64,000 nucleotides of DNA from Cavenderia fasciculata (lineage: Eukaryota; Evosea; Eumycetozoa; Acytosteliales; Cavenderiaceae): positions 592,889 to 656,888 of the forward strand of contig NW_004457713.1 in NCBI RefSeq assembly GCF_000203815.1, given 5' to 3'. Both the position numbers and the translations under genes were made by a program. Below the pieces are notes generated by a model. It ran no database searches. It was not told the DNA's origin and saw nothing but the letters and a program-made list of their open reading frames with translations. Below, in pieces: positions 1 to 9,120 of this stretch. Within the stretch, counting starts at the first letter, position 1. The number at the start of each line of letters is the position of its first letter.

Positions 1-13
1 CTTTTACTTTTAG

Positions 14-466
14 ACTGAAGATCATAAACAATTGGTACAAATAGAATCACCAGCAGGTATGGGAATTCAAAATTTCAATAATTCACTTGCCATACTTGTA
101 CCACGTGATAGATATCGTCCCATTAAATCAACCAGTCAATTGTTGATTGCACAATCCAATTTGTTCCAATTTGACAAGGGACAAGTCGTGTTGAACCCCG
201 CCAGAGAGACGAGCGACATTCCATTGGTTAAATTGGGAGAAGAGTTTTCAACCGTCTCGGAATACGAAAAGAGATTCAAATCAATTCCCGATCTCTTGGA
301 ACTAGACCATTTGACAGTGTCTGGTGACGTCTTTTTTGGCACAAATACAAAGCTCAAGGGTACTGTCATCATTGTAGCAAACCACGGCGAAAGAGTTGAT
401 ATCCCCGATGGTGTCACATTGGAGAATAAAATTATTTCAGGTACTCTTAGAATTATGGATCATTAA
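14..466 (+). CDS. UTP-glucose-1-phosphate uridylyltransferase, last exon (partial)
   Basis: This is the C-terminal 150 residues of UDP-glucose pyrophosphorylase, the cytosolic enzyme that makes UDP-glucose from UTP and glucose-1-phosphate for glycogen, cellulose and glycoconjugates. The frame opens directly after a pyrimidine-rich tract ending in AG at 12-13, so the exon starts at 14 with Thr-Glu-Asp-His; the rest of the gene lies left of the window. The family is recognised from [14 protein letters not shown], the block [20 protein letters not shown] and the left-handed beta-helix tail ([16 protein letters not shown], then [14 protein letters not shown]), which match the eukaryotic UGP2 C-terminal oligomerisation domain. 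The stop is at 464-466. Catalytic residues are outside the window. D. discoideum has two such genes; which one this matches cannot be told here. Confidence 0.93.
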   Translation, partial: TEDHKQLVQIESPAGMGIQNFNNSLAILVPRDRYRPIKSTSQLLIAQSNLFQFDKGQVVLNPARETSDIPLVKLGEEFSTVSEYEKRFKSIPDLLELDHLTVSGDVFFGTNTKLKGTVIIVANHGERVDIPDGVTLENKIISGTLRIMDH

Positions 467-1063
467 TGGAATCAAAAGAAGAAGATAAATATAAACAACA
501 AAAACAACAAAAACAAATCTATCTGACTGTTCCTCCTCATCAATAAACCAAAACATAACAAATCAAACAAATGAAACAAAAAATAATAAAACAAAAAAAT
601 TATTTGTAAAATTAAAATATTAATTTAATATAATATACTACGATTTGACCACTGGAAGGTTTAACAGAGAATGCCAAAAAGATCTTTATATATTTTAGTC
701 TTGTTTGAGCCCTGTAGTTTACGCAATGGTATGTTACACAAGTTGGTAATAAAATACGATTGCAATATCCTTGGTCATTGCGAACTTACCTATTGTATCG
801 ATCGGGTACCCTTCTTTTAAAACAAACTTGATCTTTAGTTAAGTTCACAATGACTATGAGAACATCATGCATACAAACATATAAAACAGTAAGATATAGA
901 TATAGTTAAAGGTAGGTACTATAGTTATTATTATTTATTTTTTTTTTTAAGTACGTACAAGAGTATAAAAAAAAAATGGTAATTAATTAACAGATCAGAC
1001 AACTCGTATTCATTTGATATATAATCACCTGATGACTAGCTAGTCGCTTAGTGTCTACTATTC
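467..1063. other. intergenic, A+T-rich
   Basis: No coding frame of note. It holds the 3' flank of the UDP-glucose pyrophosphorylase gene and the probable promoter of the first array gene, with oligo(dA) and oligo(dT) runs at about 940-980 typical of dictyostelid promoters. Confidence 0.6.
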
Positions 1064-2989
1064 ATGACTAATCTATTATCTTTATCTAATCTATTACTAT
1101 TACATATCATATCAGATATTGACAGTAATGTAGATATAATATGTTTGTTGTTAACTTGTAAAAAGTTGTACAATAATAGGAGTGGTTTAAGAAGATCGAT
1201 ACAGTTTAAAAGTATACAAGTTATCGATGAATCTAATAAAGGAGATATATCAGAACAATTTAAAGCAACAGCTACTCGATTCAACCTATTATCATTTAAA
1301 GATATATTGGAGAATAGTATATCTGATCATCAGGTGATAGATCATTTTGAACAAGGTCAACAATATCTTCAAAAGAATAATAATAATAATAATTGTCCAC
1401 AATGGATAAAAGATCGTATCTCTACTTTAAATAGAGTCGATAAAAGTAGTATTACGACAGCGTTGGTTAGTCGATACGATGAATTTGCAAAGTCACTCCA
1501 AGACTTGTCATCATCATCGATCGAGACACTATTCATCAACCAAAGATTTAATAGTATTGTGGATCTTGCCTCCATCTCACAACTCTTGCCGAATCTTCAA
1601 CGACTTGCGGTTCGTTCAAGCGGATTGAAACTAGGTCCTCATCCTCATTTAACACTCAAGTCTCTCAGACTAGATATCGGTGTTGGAAAGCCATACCCTC
1701 TCATCGACTTGGGATTAGATAAATTCGTATCGTTGACAGAGTTGTCGTTCAAGAGTAATTGTGTGGTTGGTATAGCAAAGGGTCTGCTACCAAGCAGTCT
1801 GACATCACTTACACTCAGACTACAAGAGATACCTCCAAGAGATACATTCCTTTCATTGACATTGTTGGTGAAACTAAAGATCTACCTTGAACATGCAAGA
1901 ATAGTAGACAAGACAAAAGAAGCATTCATCAATCTTGAAAGTCTATGTCACCTCAAGACACTCAAGTTTAGAAACTACATCCATGAAAAGAACTACTATA
2001 GTATCGAGATTACAGTCCCTCCTTCAATCAAGATACTTTCTCTCTCTTCAGATTGTGTACGGGTCCCACAAAGATGTGTATTACCACAGTTGGAGAAATT
2101 GGTTGTGTATCAAGGACTATTGATTGATGAAAGAGTCAGTTTGTCGTCATGCCCAAAGATAAAGAAATTATTTATTTATTGGGATAAAGTCATGCCATCC
2201 AATTTCAATATGATCATTCCAGAGACAGTCGAGAGACTTTCAATAGAAAAATTCATTTGTGATCAAGATATACTAGGACAAGTTGTATTACCACCGTCTC
2301 TTACTCATCTGACTATCAATGGAGACTATGAACCTGTCAACCTACCACAATCAGTCATCAAACTAAAACAAATGTTTGATAAAGATGCAATATCTCGTAG
2401 TGCTCAACTAGGTCATTTAAAGAAACTAGTTTGGATACCAGGAACCAATTGCACAAATCTACCATTCACCTCTCCACCCAATCTTGAAACACTCAACCTC
2501 TTTGGTATCGAAGGTGACTATATCATTGACCATGTACCACCTACCATCAAATATCTCTCTATACCATTGACAAAATCATTTGATGACGATTCAATCTTTT
2601 CAATCACCTCTAGGATCCCCATCCCCATCCCCTCACAACAACCCTCACAACAACCACCACAACAACAATTGTGGTTACCATCCAATACAACTCATCTATC
2701 TTGTTTAATCTGTCATGATGAAAATTCAGATGTGGCATTTAGATTGGATGAAGTAATCAATCATACCAATGTTAGATATTTAACTATCACTTATGAGACT
2801 ACATTACAATTTTCAATTCATAGATTGGACAATGAAAATAAGAATGTATTGATATTGGAAACAAATACACTTCAAGGTGGAATAATCACTCAACGTAAAT
2901 CCATTGATAGTCAACAACAACAATATGATCCAATTTATTTATATTTAGAATATCAAAAAAACCACAATCTTCTTCTAAGCCTCCATTAA
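1064..2989 (+). CDS. F-box-like/LRR (FNIP-like) array protein 1
   Basis: Single-exon gene of 641 residues. The first 45 residues (LSNLLLLHIISDIDSNVDII, then LLLTCKKLY) have the spacing of the divergent F-box-like N-termini common in dictyostelid repeat proteins. The body has irregular leucine-rich repeats of the kind GLLPSSLTSLTLR and PPSLTHLTINGDYEPVNLP (about residues 180-480). A Pro/Gln stretch follows (about 525-540), then the conserved C-terminal block of the array: LPSNTTHLSC, FRLDEVINHTNVRYLTI, NVLILETNTLQGGIITQRK, then YDPIYLYL. By family logic it may be a ubiquitin-ligase adaptor with an LRR substrate surface, but this is inference. The start is the ATG at 1064 because all paralogues begin at the same distance from the F-box-like motif. 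Confidence 0.85.
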   Translation: MTNLLSLSNLLLLHIISDIDSNVDIICLLLTCKKLYNNRSGLRRSIQFKSIQVIDESNKGDISEQFKATATRFNLLSFKDILENSISDHQVIDHFEQGQQYLQKNNNNNNCPQWIKDRISTLNRVDKSSITTALVSRYDEFAKSLQDLSSSSIETLFINQRFNSIVDLASISQLLPNLQRLAVRSSGLKLGPHPHLTLKSLRLDIGVGKPYPLIDLGLDKFVSLTELSFKSNCVVGIAKGLLPSSLTSLTLRLQEIPPRDTFLSLTLLVKLKIYLEHARIVDKTKEAFINLESLCHLKTLKFRNYIHEKNYYSIEITVPPSIKILSLSSDCVRVPQRCVLPQLEKLVVYQGLLIDERVSLSSCPKIKKLFIYWDKVMPSNFNMIIPETVERLSIEKFICDQDILGQVVLPPSLTHLTINGDYEPVNLPQSVIKLKQMFDKDAISRSAQLGHLKKLVWIPGTNCTNLPFTSPPNLETLNLFGIEGDYIIDHVPPTIKYLSIPLTKSFDDDSIFSITSRIPIPIPSQQPSQQPPQQQLWLPSNTTHLSCLICHDENSDVAFRLDEVINHTNVRYLTITYETTLQFSIHRLDNENKNVLILETNTLQGGIITQRKSIDSQQQQYDPIYLYLEYQKNHNLLLSLH

Positions 2990-3114
2990 GGTTGTATTGG
3001 ATGTATGGCTGATTAACAATAAAATAAATTAAAGATTTTTGAAAAAAACTATTACTTTGCTTGAAAGATCTTTCTTTCTTTTGTTCATTTTTATATTCAA
3101 GCATATAAAATCAC

Positions 3115-4977
3115 ATGACTAGTAGTAGTAGTATATTATCTTTATCAAATCTAATTTTATTACATATCATAACAGATATTGAAGATAATGTAGATATAAT
3201 ATGTTTATTGTTAACTTGTAAAAAGTTGTATCATTATAATAGTTTAAAGAAATTGATTCAGTTTAAAGGTATAGGAACACCTATTGATTTGATCGATGGG
3301 TACTTGTCAACAAGGTTAGAAACAACCTTTAATCAATTCAAACTATTATCATTTAAAGATATATTAGTGAATAGTATATCTGATCAGTGTGTCATAGTGC
3401 CTTGGAGTGGTACTTTTGATTACTTTTCCCAATGGTTACAACAACGCATTTCTGCAGAGAACATACCCGATAAGAGCCGCATTACAACCATTTTGGTGCA
3501 TAATTATCAAAAATCATCACTCAAGCCTATCGCTGACATGCCATCATCAATCGAGACACTATTCATTCGCCACCCGTACGACCCCGATCAGGAAGTGGTT
3601 GATCTAGGCTCCATCTCTTTCTTGTCCAATCTTCAACGACTTGAAGTTTGGGCAGACATAGTGACCACATACGCTGTTGGCGAGTTGGGGTTGTACAAAT
3701 TCGTATCATTGACAGAGTTGGCGTTCAAGAACCATTGGGTGTCTGGAGTCGGTCCAGGTCTATTACCAAGCAGTTTGACATCACTCTCTCTGAGAACAAA
3801 AGAGGTACCTCCACCAAATACATTCCTTTCATTGACTTCACTCTTCAACCTAGAGATATTTGTTAGTAGGACACTGGCCGAGAGGAATGGGCAATATCCA
3901 TTGGTTATCAATCTGGAAAGCTTATGCACCCTCAAGAAACTCAAGATTGAACATGGTGCAATGACAGACAGCCAGTACAAAGTCGAGGTGACTGTCCCTC
4001 CTTCAATCGAGATACTTACGCTCTTTTCTGATTACGTACAAATTCCACATCGATGTACTATGCCACTGTTGGAGAGATTGTATGTTCGGTATGTTTCACT
4101 GGTTGAAGGAGATATCAGTCTACTTTTATGTCCATCGATAAAGAAACTGGCTATTTTACGTTCATTTGAGACCATTCCAAAATGGTTGGCCAGCACCATC
4201 CCATCGACTCTCGAAAAGCTTGCTATAATCGAATGTAAGCTAGGAAAAGATATACTTGGAGAACAATTTGTATTCCCACCATCACTCACTCATCTATCCA
4301 TGGATGGAGACTACGAACCAGTACAACTACCTCCATCACTCGTCAAACTAGAGCAGACATTCAACAAAGATGCAGCTGCGTCATTTGACAAACTAAGACA
4401 TTTGAAAAAACTAGTTTGGTTAGAGAAAGATTCAAATCCAGTGCCTCCATACTCCTACCCACCCAATCTTGAAACAATCAACCTATATTTGTCTAAATCC
4501 TTCGCAATAGACGATATACCGCCAACCATCAAATATCTGTTCATGATTTTGGTACCCGATGAAAAGCCAGTCAAACTATTCAAAAGATTTACAATTTTTT
4601 CAATCAGTTTTATAATCCCAAAAAACATTCAACAACAACAACTATGGTTACCACAAAATACAACACATCTAACTTTACAAATATGTAATCAACCACAAGT
4701 AGCATTTAGATTAGATGAAATAATTAATCACACCAATGTTAGATATTTAACTCTTCAAATGAAGGCTTTCCAAATATCAAATGTTTTGAAATTTACAATT
4801 CAAAGATTGGACCCTGATAATAAGAATGTATTGGTATTGGAAACACAGTCACTTTTAGGTGGAATAATTACTCAACAAAGAAAATCAATCAACACTCAAC
4901 AACAATATGATCCAATTTATTTGTATTTCCACTCTTCCATGCCTTTTCTATTTCATTTGAATACAACTACAGAGTAA
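3115..4977 (+). CDS. F-box-like/LRR (FNIP-like) array protein 2
   Basis: Single-exon gene of 620 residues, 125 bases after member 1. The N-terminus is a serine run and then LSNLILLHIITDIEDNVDII, the array's F-box-like motif. Repeats include GLLPSSLTSLSLRTKEVPPP, SIEILTLFSDYVQIPHRC and PPSLTHLSMDGDYEPVQLPP. The glutamine spacer before the terminal block is short (IQQQQLWLPQNTTHLTL). The C-terminal block is complete (FRLDEIINHTNVRYLTL, NVLVLETQSLLGGII, YDPIYLYF) and then diverges into a short tail. There is no signal peptide or membrane segment, so it is probably cytosolic or nuclear. The substrate is unknown; an adaptor role in a ubiquitin ligase is inference. Confidence 0.85.
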   Translation: MTSSSSILSLSNLILLHIITDIEDNVDIICLLLTCKKLYHYNSLKKLIQFKGIGTPIDLIDGYLSTRLETTFNQFKLLSFKDILVNSISDQCVIVPWSGTFDYFSQWLQQRISAENIPDKSRITTILVHNYQKSSLKPIADMPSSIETLFIRHPYDPDQEVVDLGSISFLSNLQRLEVWADIVTTYAVGELGLYKFVSLTELAFKNHWVSGVGPGLLPSSLTSLSLRTKEVPPPNTFLSLTSLFNLEIFVSRTLAERNGQYPLVINLESLCTLKKLKIEHGAMTDSQYKVEVTVPPSIEILTLFSDYVQIPHRCTMPLLERLYVRYVSLVEGDISLLLCPSIKKLAILRSFETIPKWLASTIPSTLEKLAIIECKLGKDILGEQFVFPPSLTHLSMDGDYEPVQLPPSLVKLEQTFNKDAAASFDKLRHLKKLVWLEKDSNPVPPYSYPPNLETINLYLSKSFAIDDIPPTIKYLFMILVPDEKPVKLFKRFTIFSISFIIPKNIQQQQLWLPQNTTHLTLQICNQPQVAFRLDEIINHTNVRYLTLQMKAFQISNVLKFTIQRLDPDNKNVLVLETQSLLGGIITQQRKSINTQQQYDPIYLYFHSSMPFLFHLNTTTE

Positions 4978-5013
4978 GTTTTTTAGCCGAAAGATTAAGA
5001 AATCAAATAAAGA

Positions 5014-5088
5014 ACAGATATTGAAGATTGATAATGTAGATACAGTATGTTTATTGTTAACTTGTAAAGTTGTACAGTCAAAATAGTG
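5014..5088 (+). pseudogene. 5' stub of a broken array paralogue
   Basis: The bases read as the F-box-like start of the array family (about 70 bases matching the segment coding TDIEDNVDIICLLLTCKKLY), with a 4-base insertion near 5030 and a 3-base loss in the Lys-Lys codons, so the frame is lost. It ends near 5088, just before the opposite-strand gene at 5112. Its missing 3' half is probably the relic at 6335-6600. Confidence 0.7.
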
Positions 5089-5111
5089 CACCATGGTAGT
5101 TAATTCCATTT

Positions 5112-5816
5112 TTAATCCGAATAATAACAATCATCGAAATCATCAGATCCATAGTATTCATCAGAGTCGGATTCTTTTGAATAATCACTGTCTTCATCTG
5201 GTCGATCATTTCTTGGTTTCCATTTTGATAGAGCTGCTTGTTGTTTCACAGAGATCTTTGACCACAGGTTCTTTTGAATGCTTATCCAGGTATGTTCACG
5301 GATTCTTGGTCCAAAGGCCTTGGGGTGTGACAAAACATACAATAAAAGATTGTAGGCCACAGATTTGGTTTTGAAATTGTTCCAATCAATTGCGCCAGTC
5401 TCCAACTTGAGATACAAAACAGTTGCTGCATCCATGGCACCAGGTGCATTTCCTTTTACAGTTGTAAAGCAATGTCGGGCTATCTTTTCAACATAGTCTT
5501 GGTTGTCCTTTAGCTTTCCGTTTATCGTCTCTAGTGGCCAATCATCAATATCTAGTTTTAACAATAGATAGTCCATCATGTTAAAGACCTCCCTAATACT
5601 ACGGTCCTTGGGTAGACATCTTAAAAGTGATGATAATCTTTTTGTAGCCTTTAGTACGACATTGAAAATGGTAGGGTCAATGTTCAACAAAATTGCTCCT
5701 TCTTCATCCTTTTTCGTTGGGAATGTCCCTTTGATAATTGGTACAAAAAAGGGGATAACTTGAAGTGTTTCTTTGCTCTCTTCAAAAACCTTATCTCTAC
5801 ACTTAATTTTGAACAT
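5112..5816 (-). CDS. BTB/POZ-like protein with acidic tail
   Basis: Single-exon gene of 234 residues, opposite in strand to the surrounding array. The N-terminal region (FKIKCRDKVFEESKETLQVI, then LNIDPTIFNVVLKATKRLSS) has the order of a BTB/T1 fold: a strand, a D/K-x-F element, a buried helix, then a strand containing the 'ID...F..VL' signature seen in BTB domains. Residues 80-190 are mostly helical with no family I recognise. The last 30 residues are Asp/Ser/Glu/Tyr-rich and probably disordered. BTB proteins commonly act as Cullin-3 adaptors or oligomerisation modules; the role here is inference. It lies between two stubs of one array paralogue, so it may have been inserted there. A (TATC)n run follows its 5' end at about 5820-5850. 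Confidence 0.6.
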   Translation of the reverse strand: MFKIKCRDKVFEESKETLQVIPFFVPIIKGTFPTKKDEEGAILLNIDPTIFNVVLKATKRLSSLLRCLPKDRSIREVFNMMDYLLLKLDIDDWPLETINGKLKDNQDYVEKIARHCFTTVKGNAPGAMDAATVLYLKLETGAIDWNNFKTKSVAYNLLLYVLSHPKAFGPRIREHTWISIQKNLWSKISVKQQAALSKWKPRNDRPDEDSDYSKESDSDEYYGSDDFDDCYYSD

Positions 5817-5818
5817 TT

Positions 5819-5849
<31 letters not shown>

Positions 5850-6334
5850 TGTCTGTTCTCCTCATATAAGTTTGAGAAGCACTTTGTACCTTTTAAAAAA
5901 GGTTTCATTTCTTTTTGGAAAAAAGAAAATCCCACTTTTACCCCAACAAAAAGGGGGAAACCCCAATCGCCATGAAGCAAGTATCCGATGAGATGTACGT
6001 CTCCCCTCTCACTCCATCATTGTTGCCATTGGATCAGAGATAGAGATAGAGAAAGAGAGCATGGTCGAACCGGGTTTCTTGCCAGCCCCCACAAACTATT
6101 GTCGGTTAGTCGTCTCGAACAACAAACTATAAAAGACCATTGGGGGTGGTTTTGAAATCAAAAACATTAATTCATCTTTTATTATTATAAATATTATATC
6201 ATTACAATCTAATCTAAAGTATTATTATTTATATTCTCATTATTTATATATATATATATATATATACCATATTATATTTTATACCTCTCGACTAATTATA
6301 TATATACGAAGTATCTATATAGTTATTACACTCT
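5817..6334. other. intergenic with simple repeats
   Basis: Contains (TCTA)n near 5820-5850, a moderately G+C-rich patch at 5980-6130 and (TA)n at 6246-6268. It is the probable promoter of the BTB-like gene. I see no RNA gene in it. Confidence 0.55.
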
Positions 6335-6600
6335 TCCACTTCTATACAAATCCCACAAAGATGTGTAATGTCAAAGTTGGATAAATTTTATATTGATCAA
6401 AAAATATTGATTGATGGAAGAATCAGTCTGTTGTCATCTTTAAAGAAAATATCTATTTTCAGATGTAGTGATTTAAAGAAACTAGTTTGGAAAGAAGCAG
6501 AAGATTATTATTTCGCCTTCCCATTCACCTATCCACCAAATATTGAAACTCAGAACAATCTCTGAAGGAAAGTATAAGATTACCTATTTTCACCAACTAT
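6335..6600 (+). pseudogene. 3'-half relic of an array paralogue
   Basis: Reads as QIPQRCVMSKLDKFYIDQ, then LIDGRISLLSSLKK, then a jump to LKKLVWKEAEDYY and FTYPPNIET, which are collinear with residues about 340-480 of intact members but with a large internal deletion (the PPSLTHL...DYEPV repeat is gone). The frame stops at 6565, but family-like sequence (GKYKIT, compare GNYKITSLPP) continues briefly to about 6600. There is no start codon or 5' half nearby; the matching 5' stub is at 5014-5088. Confidence 0.75.
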
Positions 6601-6910
6601 CCACTACAAATGGGGACGTTATGGGTACTGAGTTATTATGATCATAGCACAAACGAGTGAGAGATCGGCAGATCGTCAGATCAACAAAAATTAAAAACAA
6701 ATAAAATTAAATTCAACCCATAGTGACGGTGGGTACCTTTCAACACTCTATTTATTTAATAATTAAATATTATTTTAAAAATACAAGAAAGATAGAATTT
6801 AAAAAAATATCCTTTTTTAGATTTTTTCTTGCACACTCCAACTCTTGTTCAGACATGTATCTTTCTTTTTTCTGAATGTAATAATATATAAATATTTGTA
6901 TCACATATAT
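6601..6910. other. intergenic
   Basis: A/T-rich spacer before array member 3. An in-frame ATG exists upstream of 6911, but the preferred start is 6911 by family alignment. Nothing else recognised. Confidence 0.5.
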
Positions 6911-8980
6911 ATGACTAGTCTATTATCAAAGTTATCTAATCTATTTCTATCATATATCATAACAGATACTGATGATAAACTGCAGTGTCACATCGATGCC
7001 CAAACGAATAGTCCATTATTACAGTTATCTAATCTATTATTATCACATATCATATCATATATTGAAGATAATGCAGATATAATATGTTTATTGTTAACTT
7101 GTAAACGGTTGTACAGTCAAAATAGAAGTAGTTTAAGAAGATCTATTCAATTTAAAGGTGCACCTACCGAGTTGATCAATGGGTACTTGTCAAATAGGTT
7201 GAAAACAACAATCAATCAATTCAATCTATCATCATTTAAAGATATATTAGAGAATAGTATATCTGATCAATGTGTCATAGTGTCTGATAAAATACAAGAT
7301 AGCTATCCTCAATGGATACAACAAGACAGAGTCATTGCACCGGGTAGTATAGTAGACTCTGATAAAACGAGTCACATCACAACAGCTTTGGTGCATTATT
7401 ATAAAGAAGAAACATTAAAGTCTATCTACGAGATACCATCAATCGAGACACTCATCATTCACTTTCAATGTGATGATACAATAATTAATCTTGCATCCAT
7501 TTCGCGTTTACCAAATCTCCAAAAGTTATCAATTCTTTCATACAATTTTAATCTTGGTACTCATACATCACTCAAGTCTCTAACACTGGATGTCAGCGAT
7601 ACATACCCGTTAAGTGACTTGGGATTAGATAAATTCGTATCACTGACAGAGCTGACGTTCAAGTGTCGTTTTGTTACTGGTTTTGGACCGGGTCTGTTGC
7701 CAAGCAGTCTGACATCACTCAAGATCTATCCTAGAGGAGAACTACCTCCAAGAGATACATTCCTTTCATTGACATTGCTGGAGAAACTAGAGATCGATGT
7801 GGGAAGGATTACAATGACCGTGAAAAAGGAAGAAGAACGACCATTAATCAATCTCGAAAGTCTACTCAACCTCAAGACACTAAAGTTTGATGGATACATC
7901 GATCCAACATTGGGACATGACACACTCGTCGTGAGTGTCCCTCCATCAATCAAGATACTTAATCTTCAATCGTCGAGTGTAAGAATCCCACAAAGATGTG
8001 TAGTACCATTGTTGGAGAGATTGTATGTTCACGAATCAACATTGATCGATGAACAGAACAGTCTATTATCGTCATCACCATTGATTACAAAACTATGTAT
8101 TCATGGATGCTCGGAACCCATTCCAGCCAATTTGATACCACCAACGATCAAAAAACTTACAATCTTAAAGGTACACTCTGATAAAGATATAATGGGACGA
8201 GTTGCGTTCACCTCATTAGTCAATCTTGCACATCTAACCATTTATGGAGACTATGAGCCTGTCAAACCTAATCTACCACAATCACTCGTCAAACTAAAAC
8301 AGACACACAACAAAGCTGCAGTCTCTCGTACCAATATTCATTTGAAAAAAATAGTTTGGAAAACTAGAAATCCAAACTTGGTATTACTTTCATCGTCATC
8401 CTATCCACCCAATCTTGAAACACTCGATCTCCTTGGGATCTATGGAAACTATAAGATTACCTCTTTACCACCAACCTTAAAATATCTGTCTATGCGTTTG
8501 GCTCTACCCCCTAATCCATCGGTAAAAGGTTATCTAATCTATTCAATTAGTTCTCGATTCAGACCTAAAAAACAATCTAAACAACAACAACAATCTAAAC
8601 AACAATCTAAAAAACAATCTAAAAAACAATCTAAAAAACAATCACAACAATCGTTGTTGTTACCATCCAGTACAACACATCTAACTTGTGCATTTTGGAA
8701 TGAATCAAAGGTAGCATTTAGATTAGATGAAATAATCAATCAAACCAATGTTAAATATTTAACTATGACTACTTACAAGGGATCATTTCAATTTACAATT
8801 AAAAGATTGGACACTGATAAAAAGAATGTCTTGGTATTGGAAAAGGATACACTTCAAGGTGGAATAATCACTCAAAGAAAATCAATCAACTCCCAACAAC
8901 AACAATATGACCCAATTTATTTGTATTTAGAGACAAACTCTTCCAACAATCCATATGTATTGAACTGGGGATTTGATTAA
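6911..8980 (+). CDS. F-box-like/LRR array protein 3 with duplicated N-terminus
   Basis: Single-exon gene of 689 residues from the ATG at 6911 (MTSLLSKLSNLFLSYIITDT). The frame is open further upstream, but homology to the paralogues starts here. The F-box-like motif occurs twice: LSKLSNLFLSYIITDTDD at residues 4-21 and LLQLSNLLLSHIISYIEDN about 35 residues later. Only the second runs on into the conserved LLLTCKRLYSQNRSSLRRSI. LRR/FNIP-like repeats follow (GLLPSSLTSLKIYPRGELPP, SIKILNLQSSSVRIPQRC). A Lys/Gln/Ser tandem repeat (units of KKQS and QQQS, about residues 555-580) fills the site that is glutamine-rich in other members. The C-terminal block is intact (FRLDEIINQTNVKYLTM through YDPIYLYL). 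Confidence 0.83.
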   Translation: MTSLLSKLSNLFLSYIITDTDDKLQCHIDAQTNSPLLQLSNLLLSHIISYIEDNADIICLLLTCKRLYSQNRSSLRRSIQFKGAPTELINGYLSNRLKTTINQFNLSSFKDILENSISDQCVIVSDKIQDSYPQWIQQDRVIAPGSIVDSDKTSHITTALVHYYKEETLKSIYEIPSIETLIIHFQCDDTIINLASISRLPNLQKLSILSYNFNLGTHTSLKSLTLDVSDTYPLSDLGLDKFVSLTELTFKCRFVTGFGPGLLPSSLTSLKIYPRGELPPRDTFLSLTLLEKLEIDVGRITMTVKKEEERPLINLESLLNLKTLKFDGYIDPTLGHDTLVVSVPPSIKILNLQSSSVRIPQRCVVPLLERLYVHESTLIDEQNSLLSSSPLITKLCIHGCSEPIPANLIPPTIKKLTILKVHSDKDIMGRVAFTSLVNLAHLTIYGDYEPVKPNLPQSLVKLKQTHNKAAVSRTNIHLKKIVWKTRNPNLVLLSSSSYPPNLETLDLLGIYGNYKITSLPPTLKYLSMRLALPPNPSVKGYLIYSISSRFRPKKQSKQQQQSKQQSKKQSKKQSKKQSQQSLLLPSSTTHLTCAFWNESKVAFRLDEIINQTNVKYLTMTTYKGSFQFTIKRLDTDKKNVLVLEKDTLQGGIITQRKSINSQQQQYDPIYLYLETNSSNNPYVLNWGFD

Positions 8981-9120
8981 ACTCAAACAATACCTTTTAT
9001 TAAATAAAAAGACTACAAAGAATAACATTTTCCTTTTTTAGACGTTACTTGCTTTGACTTGTTTCTTTTTCGAGCTCATCACATTTTTTGAAAAGTAATA
9101 CATAAATATACATACACAAG

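Noticed and set aside
5760-5991. Two short plus-strand frames over the (TCTA)n run
   Set aside because: They are translations of the simple repeat and of the BTB gene's 5' end in antisense.
8539-8739. CRISPR-like or satellite repeat in the AAACAATCTAAA tandem units
   Set aside because: It is an in-frame Lys/Gln/Ser codon repeat inside array protein 3, without spacers; the genome is eukaryotic.
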